Source of the DNA: JABFXX01 sp036489755
GTDB lineage: Bacteria; Myxococcota_A; Polyangia; Haliangiales; Haliangiaceae
Length of the DNA: 64,000 nt
Assembly (NCBI GenBank): GCA_036489755.1
Contig: DASXFD010000038.1
Span: forward strand, 62,001-126,000
Reading direction: 5' to 3'
Part shown: positions 19,869 to 27,699 of the stretch, one piece after another
How positions within the stretch are numbered: the stretch's first letter is position 1
Layout: each line of letters opens with the position of its first letter
The notes under the pieces: model-generated
Seen by the model: only the letters and a program-made list of their open reading frames with translations
Told to the model about the DNA's origin: nothing
Database searches by the model: none
Program-made: the position numbers and the translations under genes

Positions 19869-20464
19869 CGCGGCGACGCTAACACATTCAGCTTGCGCTC
19901 GCCGACCACGACAAGTGCGGGGTAGCCCGCCGCTTTCCACTCGACGTCGAGCACTGCGCGCGATCGTTTCATCCATCTTCCGGTCGCCGGATCGATCGTG
20001 ACGACCGAACCGGTTCCCGGCTCGAATGCGATCGCGACCTCGTAGTGACTGAGGTTGTGACCGCGATCGAACGGCAACATCAGACCTAACAAGACCGGCC
20101 GGCCCTCGCCGAGCTCGTGCTCGAGATCGTGCGGCGTCGCCGCGACAGCGTAGGCGTCGAGCCCATGCGAACGCGCGTAGTCGCGCAGCACGCCGAGCTT
20201 GACGCCGCCGCCGCTCGTCGGCAACGCGCGCGCGAGGTCGGTCACCGACCAGTTGTGGCCCCATGCGCCCGCGACCATCGCGAGCGCGGCGAGTCCACAA
20301 TCTGCGTCTTGCTGCTGCAACACGACGGGCGTCGGAGCTGCGCGCAGCCAGTGATCGTCGAGCTTGATTTGCGCCGGAGCGACGGGGCGCGCGCCGCCGG
20401 TATAGGGCAGCTGCGTGCACGCCGACGTCGTGAGCCCGGCGAGGACGGCCAGGGCGATCCGCAT
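19817..20464 (-). CDS. C39-like cysteine peptidase lipoprotein
   Basis: 215 residues. Lipoprotein signal MRIALAVLAGLTTSACTQ (Cys16). Papain-like C39 core: VLQQQDADCGLAALAMVAGA with nucleophile Cys56, His140 in HNLSHYEVAIAF and Asp158 in VVTIDPATGRW, so the triad is complete. The sequence resembles PA2778-type lipoprotein peptidases more than the fused bacteriocin-exporter C39 domains; there is no ABC transporter. It probably cuts a Gly-rich leader or crosslink in the periplasm; target unknown. Its start shares a base with the stop of the upstream small membrane protein (TGATG). Confidence 0.85.
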   Translation of the reverse strand: MRIALAVLAGLTTSACTQLPYTGGARPVAPAQIKLDDHWLRAAPTPVVLQQQDADCGLAALAMVAGAWGHNWSVTDLARALPTSGGGVKLGVLRDYARSHGLDAYAVAATPHDLEHELGEGRPVLLGLMLPFDRGHNLSHYEVAIAFEPGTGSVVTIDPATGRWMKRSRAVLDVEWKAAGYPALVVVGERKLNVLASPRWPSRSSTTPRSSSAST

Positions 20465-20739
20465 CACGCGAAGATCAAGAGGAGGATCAAGATGACGATC
20501 AACGCGCCGCCGGAGATTCCGATCACGACGAAGCTGCCGCCCTTGTAGTTGTCGACCTTCTTCTGATCGTGTTGGTCGCGCGAGGCGTAGCTCGACGAGT
20601 CGTCGTGCGTGGCCGGTGCCGGCGTCGAGTGCTCGACGAAGGCTGCAGGCGGTGACGCCGACACGGAATCGGCAAGAGCGGAGGGTGCACCCAACGCGAG
20701 CGCACCCGCGAGAGCGAGAGCAGTCGTTCGTAGCAACAT
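20464..20739 (-). CDS. Small secreted protein with C-terminal membrane anchor
   Basis: 91 residues: signal peptide (MLLRTTALALAGALALGAPS..., cleavage after LADS region), a polar Ser/Asp/His-rich linker (HDDSSSYASRDQHDQKKVDN), then a single C-terminal TM helix SFVVIGISGGALIVILILLL. The layout matches small partners found next to C39-like lipoprotein peptidases (PA2779-like), but the sequence itself is not diagnostic. Its stop overlaps the peptidase start by one base. It could be the peptidase's substrate or membrane adaptor; this is inference from context. Confidence 0.7.
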   Translation of the reverse strand: MLLRTTALALAGALALGAPSALADSVSASPPAAFVEHSTPAPATHDDSSSYASRDQHDQKKVDNYKGGSFVVIGISGGALIVILILLLIFA

Positions 20740-20814
20740 GCTTCTCGGTATTGCGAGGGACGGACCAGCTCATGCGCGCGATCGCGCACGGCGGATCTCG
20801 CACGACCGTGCGGT

Positions 20815-22467
20815 TTAGCGCTCCCGCGAGACGACCAACGCCTTGAACTCGTGTGGGACGAGGCCCATCAGCCGATCCTCGATCCGGTCGAAGCGCAGAT
20901 CGCCCACCGACGTGAGGTCGAGCTTCCCTGCCACGGCGTGATCGAGCAGCGCGGGCGTGTAGCCGATCTTCGCGAGATCGACGCCGGCGTCGTTGCACAA
21001 GGCGCGCAGTGCGCGGAACTCGCTGCGCGTCGTCGCGAGGCCGCGCTCGGTGCGCTCGAAGTCGAGCAGGTCGATCACGAACTCGACGTCACCGGTGAGC
21101 CCCGACGCGCGCGCGACCTGGAGCAGCTGGCGAAAGTGCGTCGACAGCTCGGGATGGTCGAGGTGCGTCGACAGCTTCGGCCAGATGTTGAGATCGCCGA
21201 ACTCGGTGACGACGGCCGTGCCACCGGGAGCGAGCGCGCGTGCGATGTTGGCGACCAGCGCGAGCGCGCCGTGTTGCAGATAGAACGGATCGGGTGCGTC
21301 GTCGAGCTGAACGTGCAGCTCGGCCGCTTCGAGCGAGTACGCGCGGACGCGGGCCGGATCGGCTTCACCGGTGCCGTCGATGGCGAGCCCGATGTCGGTG
21401 CGCGACAGCTGGCGCGCCGGCAAGTCGCCGACCATCTCGTTGGAGATGACGAGGTCCGCTTCGGGCAGCACGGTCTCGAGCGCGTCGCCGGCGAGCCACG
21501 TCGCGGCGCTGCCGAGCAACTTCTGCTGCGCCGCCGCGAGCACGGGCGACAGCTCGACGATCGTGTACGTCACGGTGCGGCCGGCGCCGCGCAGCCGCGC
21601 GATCGTGTCCCGCGCGACGTAACCGAGCCCCGCGCCGATCTCGAGCACGCGGACGGCGCCTTCGGGGATCGCACCGCGTGCGAGCAACGTGTCGATCAAT
21701 GCCTCGCCGTACGTGCGGCCGCGCAGTGCCGGGTGCGGCACGCGCAACAAGTGCGACAGCGTCGTCTCGAGGTGATCGAACTGCGCCTCGGCATCGGAGA
21801 CGTCGTGCTTGTAGTACTCGGTGAGCGCGACCGGCGCGGGCACCGGCCGGCCCGGCTGCCACGCCGCGTACGGCATCGTCGAGATCAGATACGGTGGCGC
21901 CATCGCCGGCCGCTTCGAGTACGCGGACCACGGCATCATCGACAGCTTCAGCGCCTGCACGTCGGAGTGCGTGAGCCGCCGCACGAGCGCGCCGAGCCGA
22001 GCCGGATCGAACACGAGCTTCAGCTCGTTGAGCCGCTTCTCGCCGTCGAACGCGTCCCACATGCGCGTCTCGTCGGGATCGAGCATGACCTCCATGATCG
22101 GACGCTCGCCCCACGCCGTATAGAGGTGCAAACGGTCGCCGCGGCGCTGCCACGTGTTCCATTTGCCCTTGATCGGCACGTACGGCCACACCAGCTCGTC
22201 CTCGTCGTCGTCATCGGGCTCGAGCAACACGCTGTGCGCGGCGAGCACGTCGATGAACTGCGCTGGATCGGCGCCGTCGAAGCGCGTGCCGTAGCGGCCG
22301 AGGATCGACAGCGTCTCCGTGGGGCCGTCGAACGCCTGGATCATCTCGGCGATGTCCGGGCTCATCTCCATCAAGTAGCCGAACAGATCGTGAAATAGAT
22401 AAACGGCGCCCATGTGCGCGAACCACGAGAGGTGTCGCGAGCGCTGCAGGCGAACGGGCAGGGCCAT
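20815..22467 (-). CDS. SAM-dependent methyltransferase with PqqD-like N-terminal region
   Basis: 550 residues from ATG 22467 (GTG/ATG further up to 22497 is possible but would nearly meet the divergent gene). Residues about 1-175 contain two PqqD-like winged-helix stretches (LPVRLQRSRHLSWFAHMGAV, LFHDLFGYLMEMSPDIAEMI; then RPIMEVMLDPDETRMWDAFD, GEKRLNELKLVFD). Residues about 225-440 are a class I methyltransferase: VRVLEIGAGLGYVARDTIAR (SAM-binding E-x-G-x-G-x-G), YTIVELSPVLAAAQQ, EADLVISNEMVGDLPAR and GGTAVVTEFGD, recalling MidA/NDUFAF7-type enzymes. PqqD-like domains bind peptides in RiPP pathways, so a peptide or protein substrate is possible. No RiPP precursor or radical SAM gene is nearby. 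Confidence 0.8.
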   Translation of the reverse strand: MALPVRLQRSRHLSWFAHMGAVYLFHDLFGYLMEMSPDIAEMIQAFDGPTETLSILGRYGTRFDGADPAQFIDVLAAHSVLLEPDDDDEDELVWPYVPIKGKWNTWQRRGDRLHLYTAWGERPIMEVMLDPDETRMWDAFDGEKRLNELKLVFDPARLGALVRRLTHSDVQALKLSMMPWSAYSKRPAMAPPYLISTMPYAAWQPGRPVPAPVALTEYYKHDVSDAEAQFDHLETTLSHLLRVPHPALRGRTYGEALIDTLLARGAIPEGAVRVLEIGAGLGYVARDTIARLRGAGRTVTYTIVELSPVLAAAQQKLLGSAATWLAGDALETVLPEADLVISNEMVGDLPARQLSRTDIGLAIDGTGEADPARVRAYSLEAAELHVQLDDAPDPFYLQHGALALVANIARALAPGGTAVVTEFGDLNIWPKLSTHLDHPELSTHFRQLLQVARASGLTGDVEFVIDLLDFERTERGLATTRSEFRALRALCNDAGVDLAKIGYTPALLDHAVAGKLDLTSVGDLRFDRIEDRLMGLVPHEFKALVVSRER

Positions 22468-22498
22468 GGTCCGTTCGTACCATGTATGCTCGAGCATC

Positions 22499-23641
22499 GT
22501 GCCCTACCTGTTCGAGACCGAGGAGCACGCGGCGATTCGCGCGAGCGCGCGCCGCTTCGCGCAAACGCAGATCGCGCCGCGCGGCGCCGACTGGGAAGAA
22601 GCCGAAGAGTTTCCCGTCGAGCTCTACGCGGCGGCCGCGAGCGCCGGCATCACCGGCATCGGCTATCCCGAGGCGCTCGGCGGGCAGGGCGGCGGTCTCG
22701 ATCACACGCTCGTCGCGTGCGAGGAGCTGATCCTCGCCGGCCGCTCGGTCGGCACCGTCGTCGGCTTGGGCACGCACGGCATCGCGTTGCCGCCGATCGT
22801 GCGGTTCGGGACGCCGGAGCAACACGCGCGGTTCGTCACGCCGTGCCTGCGCGAAGGCAAGATCGCGGCGCTCGGCATCACCGAGCCCGGCGGCGGCAGC
22901 GACGTCGCGTCGCTCCAGACGCGCGCCGAGCGCGACGGCGATCATTACGTCGTGACCGGCGCGAAGACATTCATCACGTCGGGCACGCGCGCCGACTTCG
23001 TGACGTGCGCCGTGCGCACCGGCGGTCCGGGTCACGCCGGCATCTCGTTGCTCGTGATCGAGCGCGGCACGCCCGGCTTCGAGGTCTCGAAGAAGCTGCG
23101 CAAGACCGGCTGGTGGGCGAGCGACACCGCCGAGCTGCGCTTCGACGGCTGCCGCGTGCCCGTCGCGAATCGGATCGGGCCGGAGCACGGCGCGTTTCCG
23201 ATGATCATGATCAACTTCGCCGGCGAGCGACTCGCGCTGGCGGCGCAATGCGTCGCGATCGGCGAGCTCGCGTATCGCGAGTCGATCGAATACGCGCGAC
23301 AGCGCCACGCGTTCGGCAAGTCGCTCGTGGGATTTCAGGTCACGCGCCACAAGCTCGCCGACATGGCGAGCCGGCTCGCAGCGGCGCGCGCGCTGACCGG
23401 CGAGTGCGTCACGCGCGTGTTGCGCGGCGACCAAGCCGCGGGGCTCGCCGCGATGGCCAAGAACGTCGCGACCGACGCGTGCAGCGCGATCTGCGACGCC
23501 GCCGTCCAGATCCACGGCGGCTACGGCTACATGCGCGAGACGCTCGTCGAGCGGCTCTATCGCGACGCGCGGCTGTACCCGATCGGCGGCGGCACGCGCG
23601 AGATCATGAACGAGGTGATCGCGAAGACCGAGGGCTACTGA
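22499..23641 (+). CDS. Acyl-CoA dehydrogenase (LCAD/isovaleryl-CoA type active site)
   Basis: 380 residues from a GTG at 22499 (VPYLFETEEHAAIRASARRF). Typical ACAD segments: LGITEPGGGSDVASLQT (FAD), YVVTGAKTFITSGTRADFV, GWWASDTAELRFDGCRVP, RQRHAFGKSLVGFQVTRHKL, IHGGYGYM. The usual medium-chain base (Glu of YEGT) is Gly here (IGGGTREIM). A Glu is instead found at 261 in AYRESIEYARQR, where long-chain and isovaleryl-CoA dehydrogenases carry their base. With the nearby carboxylase subunits this suggests isovaleryl-CoA or another branched acyl-CoA as substrate. It is divergent from the methyltransferase (31 bp apart) and overlaps convergent mepA by 7 bp. Confidence 0.9.
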   Translation: MPYLFETEEHAAIRASARRFAQTQIAPRGADWEEAEEFPVELYAAAASAGITGIGYPEALGGQGGGLDHTLVACEELILAGRSVGTVVGLGTHGIALPPIVRFGTPEQHARFVTPCLREGKIAALGITEPGGGSDVASLQTRAERDGDHYVVTGAKTFITSGTRADFVTCAVRTGGPGHAGISLLVIERGTPGFEVSKKLRKTGWWASDTAELRFDGCRVPVANRIGPEHGAFPMIMINFAGERLALAAQCVAIGELAYRESIEYARQRHAFGKSLVGFQVTRHKLADMASRLAAARALTGECVTRVLRGDQAAGLAAMAKNVATDACSAICDAAVQIHGGYGYMRETLVERLYRDARLYPIGGGTREIMNEVIAKTEGY

Positions 23642-24201
23642 TGCTTGAACCGCACGTGCAAGTGGTCGGCGTGCGCCGGCCAGTGCCGCACGAGCCCGGC
23701 GAGCTGTGACGGGCCGCGCGGATACTGCAACATGAACGCGAGCTCCGACTCGGGTGTGCCGCGGCTACGCGCCCACGCATAGAGCCGGCGCTGCAGATCG
23801 TAATCGAGGAAGATCATCTCGACACCGTCGGGCCGATCCGCCGTCTGCGCGAACGCGACAAGCAGCGCCCACGTCGCTTCGAGATCGAGCCCGCCCGACG
23901 GCGTCCGATAGTAGCCGACGTCGACGTCGAGCCCTGATCGGTGCGAGCGATGGTCCGAGATCTTGCCGCCGTGCTCCGCCGACAGATCCCAGATCGGCAG
24001 CGCCGGCAGGCCGGCGTACAACGCGTTGACCTCGCCGATCGTGCGGCGCAGGTACGCGATCACCTGCGGTGCGCCGAACGCGCGCTGCGGCCGCTCGACC
24101 GTGTAACCGGGCCCGGGCTCGAGCCGCTCGCCGCCGACGAGCCGGTCGTCCGCGTGCGCGGTGGTCGTCGCGACAAACACCAGCACGAGCGCGAGCTTCA
24201 C
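23635..24201 (-). CDS. mepA: Penicillin-insensitive murein endopeptidase
   Basis: 188 residues from a GTG at 24201 that gives a compact signal peptide (VKLALVLVFVATTTAHA). Peptidase M74 motifs: ISDHRSHRSGLDVDVGYYR (zinc His/Asp) and the second site HADHLHVRFKHQ at the C-terminus. It cuts D-Ala-mDAP crossbridges in peptidoglycan in the periplasm and acts in wall remodelling. It is shorter than the E. coli enzyme (about 274 residues), lacking part of the middle. Its 3' end overlaps the convergent acyl-CoA dehydrogenase. Confidence 0.87.
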   Translation of the reverse strand: MKLALVLVFVATTTAHADDRLVGGERLEPGPGYTVERPQRAFGAPQVIAYLRRTIGEVNALYAGLPALPIWDLSAEHGGKISDHRSHRSGLDVDVGYYRTPSGGLDLEATWALLVAFAQTADRPDGVEMIFLDYDLQRRLYAWARSRGTPESELAFMLQYPRGPSQLAGLVRHWPAHADHLHVRFKHQ

Positions 24202-24257
24202 GGTGAAATGATCGCCCGCGCGTGCGGGCAACGCCAATTATGCGGCATGGTCGCCGT

Positions 24258-24614
24258 ATGCAGCTATCGCAGCTGATCTTGTTCGTTCACGACACGCGTC
24301 GCATGCAGACGTTCTACGAGCAGCTCGGCCTGGCGGTCGTCGACGGCAGCGCGGCCGACGGCTTCGTGCGGCTGTGCAATCCCAGCGGCGGTGCCGTGCT
24401 CGCGCTGCACTACACGAAGGCGATCGGTCCGCCATCCGGTCCGCGCACGGAGACCGCGATGAAGCCGTGCTTTCACGTCGACAACGTCGACGCAGCGCGC
24501 GCGGCGCTCGTCGCCGATGGCACGCACATGCGCGACATCCACCGGTTCGAGGGCATCGCGTTCTGCGACGGCATCGATCCGGAGGGCAACATCTTCCAGC
24601 TGACGACGCGCTAA
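24258..24614 (+). CDS. Single-domain VOC-family protein
   Basis: 118 residues from ATG 24258 (MQLSQLILFVHDTRRMQTFY). One vicinal-oxygen-chelate domain: FYEQLGLAVVDGSAADGFVR, PCFHVDNVDAARAALVADG, and the terminal DPEGNIFQLTTR with the metal-ligand Glu position before GN. It is predicted to be a glyoxalase/bleomycin-resistance-like dimer; substrate unknown. The upstream in-frame ATG at 24222 has no better ribosome site. It overlaps the convergent zinc-finger gene by 4 bp. Confidence 0.85.
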   Translation: MQLSQLILFVHDTRRMQTFYEQLGLAVVDGSAADGFVRLCNPSGGAVLALHYTKAIGPPSGPRTETAMKPCFHVDNVDAARAALVADGTHMRDIHRFEGIAFCDGIDPEGNIFQLTTR

Positions 24615-25168
24615 GCGGGCTCGCCGATCTCGGCGACGACCGCCTCGAGATCGTTCCCGGCGAGCCGCGAGTTCGCGCGCACGCCCGCGATCAGGTCGGC
24701 TTTCGAGCCGCCCGTGTTCTCGAGGTTCTCATCGACGCACTTCGGATGCAGATAGCCCGCACCGCGCGTGACCATCGTGCCGGTATCGATCTCGCGCTCG
24801 ACCGCGACGCGGAAGCTATCCTTCGCGATCGGTTCTTCGCACTGCATGCACTTGGCGCGGCCCGTCGGGGCGCGGTCGACGTACGGAAAGCCGGCCGGCT
24901 TCGCGTGCCCTTTCTTGAGCGCGTCGGCCATCATCTGATCGAGCTCGCCGCGGTTCGGAACGGTGCCGGAAAATTCATCGAGCGACGCCTTGAGCTCGGC
25001 GGGCAGCTTCTGCGCCGCGCACGGCAGGTGATGCCACTGCATGCTCGGCGTGTCGCTGAACTGCGTTATCTGCTCGACGCCCAGCCGGAGCTCGCCCTTC
25101 GCGATCGGCTTCTTGCACGTGCGGCACGCCGCTCGCCCCGACTTCGCTTCCTCGATCACGTTCGCCAT
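24611..25168 (-). CDS. Double PARP-type zinc-finger protein
   Basis: 185 residues with no signal peptide. Two repeats have the CCHC pattern of PARP-type zinc fingers. First: Cys15, Cys18, His47, Cys50 (AACRTCKKPIAKGELRLGVE ... WHHLPC). Second: Cys107, Cys110, His141, Cys144 (AKCMQCEEPIAKDSFRVAVE ... YLHPKC). In eukaryotic PARP1 and DNA ligase III such fingers bind DNA breaks. No catalytic domain is attached. A helical linker (about 55-95) and tail (SKADLIAGVRANSRLAG) connect them. A cytoplasmic DNA-end or nick-binding role is inferred from the family. It is divergent from the carboxylase subunit that starts 14 bp away. Confidence 0.85.
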   Translation of the reverse strand: MANVIEEAKSGRAACRTCKKPIAKGELRLGVEQITQFSDTPSMQWHHLPCAAQKLPAELKASLDEFSGTVPNRGELDQMMADALKKGHAKPAGFPYVDRAPTGRAKCMQCEEPIAKDSFRVAVEREIDTGTMVTRGAGYLHPKCVDENLENTGGSKADLIAGVRANSRLAGNDLEAVVAEIGEPA

Positions 25169-25182
25169 AGGCGTCGTGTACC

Positions 25183-26814
25183 ATGCGCGCGAGCATGCGT
25201 GACGACGTCCAGCGCTATCCAGTGATCGCGACGAAGGTCGACGCGCGCGCGCCGGAGTTTCGAGCGAATCACGCGGCGAACACTGCGGCGCTCGCCAAGC
25301 TCGGCGACGCGTTGCGCGAAGCGACCGTCGGCGGCGGCGAGAAGTACACGAGCCGTCACAAGGCCGCCGGCAAGTTGCTGCCGCGCGAGCGCATCGAGCT
25401 GCTCGTCGATCGCGACTCGTACTTCTTGGAGCTCGCGCCGCTCGCCGGCATCGGCGTCTCCGGCCACACCGTCGGCGCGGGCTTCATCGGCGGCATCGGC
25501 AAGGTCTCCGGCGTCGAGTGCGTGATCACCGCGAACGATTCGACCGTCAAGGGCGGCGCGATCAGCGAGCTCACGGCCGCGAAGTCAGGGCGCTGCAACG
25601 ACGTCGCCGACCAGAATCGGTTGCCGTCGATCTCGCTGATCGAATCGGCGGGCGCGGATCTGCCGAACCAGTCGAAGATCTTCGTGCCCGGCGGCCGCGG
25701 CTTTCGCGATCTGACGCGGCGCTCGGAAGCGCGGATTCCGTCGATCTGCCTCGTGTTCGGCAGCTCGACCGCCGGCGGCGCGTACATCCCGGGGATGTCC
25801 GACTACGTCGTGATGGTGCAAGAGCAAGCGCAGGTCTATCTCGCGGGCCCGCCGCTCGTGAAGATGGCGATCGGCGAGGACACGACGCACGAGGCGCTCG
25901 GCGGCGCCGAGATGCATTCGCGGATCTCCGGCGTCAGCGACTACCTCGCACGCGACGAGCGCGACGCGATCCGCATCGGCCGCGAGATCGTCGCGCACCT
26001 CGAGTGGCGTAAGGGCTCTACTCCTCTGGCGCGCGACATTGCTCCTCCGCGCTACGATGCCGACGACCTGCTCGGCATCGCATCACCCGACATCAAAGTT
26101 CCGTTCGATTCGCGCGAGGTGATCGCGCGCGTCGTCGACGGCTCGCGGTTCTCGGAGTTCAAGTCGCTCTACGGGCCGACGCTCGTGTGCGGCTGGGCGC
26201 ACGTCCACGGCTTTCCCGTCGGGATCCTCGCGAACAACGGCATCTTGTTCTCGGAGTCCGCCCAGAAGGGCGCGCAGTTCATCCAGCTGTGCAATCAGTC
26301 GAACGTGCCGCTGTTGTTCCTGCAGAACGTCACCGGCTTCATGGTCGGCCAGAAGGTCGAGCAGGAAGGCATCATCAAGCATGGCGCGAAGCTCATCAAC
26401 GCGGTCTCGAACTCGACGGTGCCCGCGATCACGATCATGACCGGCGCGAGCTACGGCGCCGGCAACTACGCGATGAGCGGCCGCGCATACGCGCCGCGCT
26501 TTCTGTTCACGTGGCCGAACCACCGCATCGCGGTGATGGGCGGCAAGCAGCTCGCCGGCGTGCTCGACATCATCCAGCGCGAAGCCGCCGCCAAGCGCGG
26601 CGACACCGTCGACGAGCAAAAGCTCGGCATGATGAAAGCGATGACCGAGCAGATGATCGACAAGGAGAGCGACCCGTACTTCGCGACGGCGCGACTCTGG
26701 GACGACGGCATCATCGATCCGCGCGACACCCGCACGGTCGTCGCGATCGCGCTATCGGCCGCGTACTCGGCTCCCGTGCAGGGCACGACGAGCTGGGGCG
26801 TCTTCCGGCACTAG
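25183..26814 (+). CDS. mccB: Acyl-CoA carboxylase carboxyltransferase, probably methylcrotonyl-CoA
   Basis: 543 residues (start at 25183 or, four codons in, 25195). Typical carboxyltransferase sequence: SRHKAAGKLLPRERIELLVD, LAGIGVSGHTVGAGFIGGIG, CVITANDSTVKGGAISEL, SSTAGGAYIPGMSDYVVMV, LLFLQNVTGFMVGQKVEQEG, GASYGAGNYAMSGRAYAPRF. The sequence GNYAM/CGRAY and the length are typical of methylcrotonyl-CoA carboxylase beta (leucine catabolism) rather than propionyl-CoA carboxylase. The biotin-carrying partner is at 29704, separated by genes on the other strand, so the two subunits are not in one operon. Confidence 0.9.
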   Translation: MRASMRDDVQRYPVIATKVDARAPEFRANHAANTAALAKLGDALREATVGGGEKYTSRHKAAGKLLPRERIELLVDRDSYFLELAPLAGIGVSGHTVGAGFIGGIGKVSGVECVITANDSTVKGGAISELTAAKSGRCNDVADQNRLPSISLIESAGADLPNQSKIFVPGGRGFRDLTRRSEARIPSICLVFGSSTAGGAYIPGMSDYVVMVQEQAQVYLAGPPLVKMAIGEDTTHEALGGAEMHSRISGVSDYLARDERDAIRIGREIVAHLEWRKGSTPLARDIAPPRYDADDLLGIASPDIKVPFDSREVIARVVDGSRFSEFKSLYGPTLVCGWAHVHGFPVGILANNGILFSESAQKGAQFIQLCNQSNVPLLFLQNVTGFMVGQKVEQEGIIKHGAKLINAVSNSTVPAITIMTGASYGAGNYAMSGRAYAPRFLFTWPNHRIAVMGGKQLAGVLDIIQREAAAKRGDTVDEQKLGMMKAMTEQMIDKESDPYFATARLWDDGIIDPRDTRTVVAIALSAAYSAPVQGTTSWGVFRH

Positions 26815-26824
26815 CTACCAAGCC

Positions 26825-27310
26825 CTATGGCTTCAGCAGCTCGACGACGCGCCGGAACAACGCGCGCGCGGCACCGGGCGGCTTGCCGGTATCGCGCTCG
26901 CGCCGCGCGGCCGCGATCAACCGCACCAGCTCGTCGTCGTCGGCCGCGCCCGGAAGCTCGGCCGCCGCGGCCATGCCTTCTTCGATCAACCGCGCCCGCC
27001 ATCGCTCGGCGAGCTGGAACGTGCGCGCCTCGTTCGCGTTGCCTTCGACGAGCGCCTCGAGCTTGGCCTCGAGCTCCGGCAGATCCTCGCCGCGCAGCTC
27101 GCCCGCGAGCGAGCGCTCGGCGCGCCGGCGCGCCTTGTGCGACGTCACGGCACGCGCTTGCTCGATCGACTCGCGCAGCTCGTCAGAAATCTCGAGTGCT
27201 CGCAGCCTCGGATCCGTCAGCTTCATGAGCGCCGCGGCGAGCTTCGCCGAACGCTCGCCCGCCACGCGCGTGCGTTGCCGCGAGATCTCGCGATTGCTGC
27301 GCTCGTCCAC
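26825..27310 (-). CDS. darP: DarP/YjgA (DUF615) ribosome-associated protein
   Basis: 161 residues matching the DUF615 family: EISRQRTRVAGERSAKLAAA, DPRLRALEISDELRESIEQA, SHKARRRAERSLAGELRGED. The E. coli homologue acts in a late step of large ribosomal subunit maturation. Nearly all-helical and highly charged, cytoplasmic. It is more often described in beta- and gammaproteobacteria. Its start faces the repeat-rich intergenic region 27311-27699; it is convergent with the carboxylase gene, 10 bp apart. Confidence 0.85.
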   Translation of the reverse strand: MDERSNREISRQRTRVAGERSAKLAAALMKLTDPRLRALEISDELRESIEQARAVTSHKARRRAERSLAGELRGEDLPELEAKLEALVEGNANEARTFQLAERWRARLIEEGMAAAAELPGAADDDELVRLIAAARRERDTGKPPGAARALFRRVVELLKP

Positions 27311-27356
27311 GACGCCTCTTTATCACGATCAGCGCCGGCCGCACCCGCGCCGAGAT

Positions 27357-27426
27357 CCTGCGATATACCCTTCGCGTCGAAGCCCGCGGACGAGCCGGGG
27401 GCGCGTGGTCCCTGCGATATACCCTT
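27357..27426. repeat. Two 16-bp direct repeats
   Basis: CCTGCGATATACCCTT occurs at 27357-27372 and again, identical, at 27411-27426, 54 bp apart start to start. The second copy directly precedes the palindrome at 27430. Both lie within 120 bp of the darP start, pointing away from it. The origin is unknown: a tandem protein-binding site or element scar are both possible. Confidence 0.7.
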
Positions 27427-27429
27427 TCC

Positions 27430-27464
27430 CGAAACCCGTAATAACAATGTTATTACCGGATTCG
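27430..27464. promoter_or_regulatory. 35-bp palindrome with AT-rich core
   Basis: The core GTAATAACAATGTTATTAC (27438-27456) is a perfect inverted repeat with 9-bp arms around one central base. The symmetry extends outward to 27430-27464 (CGAA...TTCG) with only two mismatches per 17-bp arm. The AT-rich core is striking in such GC-rich DNA. It looks like an operator for a dimeric regulator, possibly controlling darP; it has no T-tract and is unlikely to be a terminator. Confidence 0.55.
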
Positions 27465-27699
27465 TGGAGAGAGCCTTTTCCACGGTTGCGGTCGTCGCCG
27501 GCATGTTGTGGGTCGTCGCGGCGGCAACCGCCGTCGAGAGCCATCGGCGTGAGGTTGGCGTTCAGCGGCGAGTTCGAACGACCGCCAGTCTCGCGCCACG
27601 ATTTCATGTTCGACTGTCACGTCGAAGGAGCGGCCGCACCGGAGCCTCGCGGGGGCACCGGGGAGAACTTCGAATGACCGCCACCCGCTTGTAGGCGAG

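Larger units (their letters stand above)
27311..27699. other. Repeat-bearing intergenic region
   Basis: 389 bp without a convincing gene; frames through it lack a start with a ribosome site and any recognisable motif. It contains a 16-bp direct repeat, a long palindrome (both listed separately) and a second near-repeat, TTCGAACGACCGCCA at 27573-27587 and TTCGAATGACCGCCA at 27669-27683 (14 of 15 identical, 96 bp apart). It is upstream of darP and downstream of the flotillin gene. Confidence 0.6.

Noticed and set aside
27357..27426. Possible CRISPR array
   Set aside because: Only two 16-bp repeats, no regular spacers and no cas genes; the Cas4-like nuclease at 50164 is 23 kb away and stand-alone.
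27311..27607. Short minus-strand frames in the repeat region as genes
   Set aside because: They owe their length to high GC, lack ribosome sites and contain the repeats themselves; no family motif.
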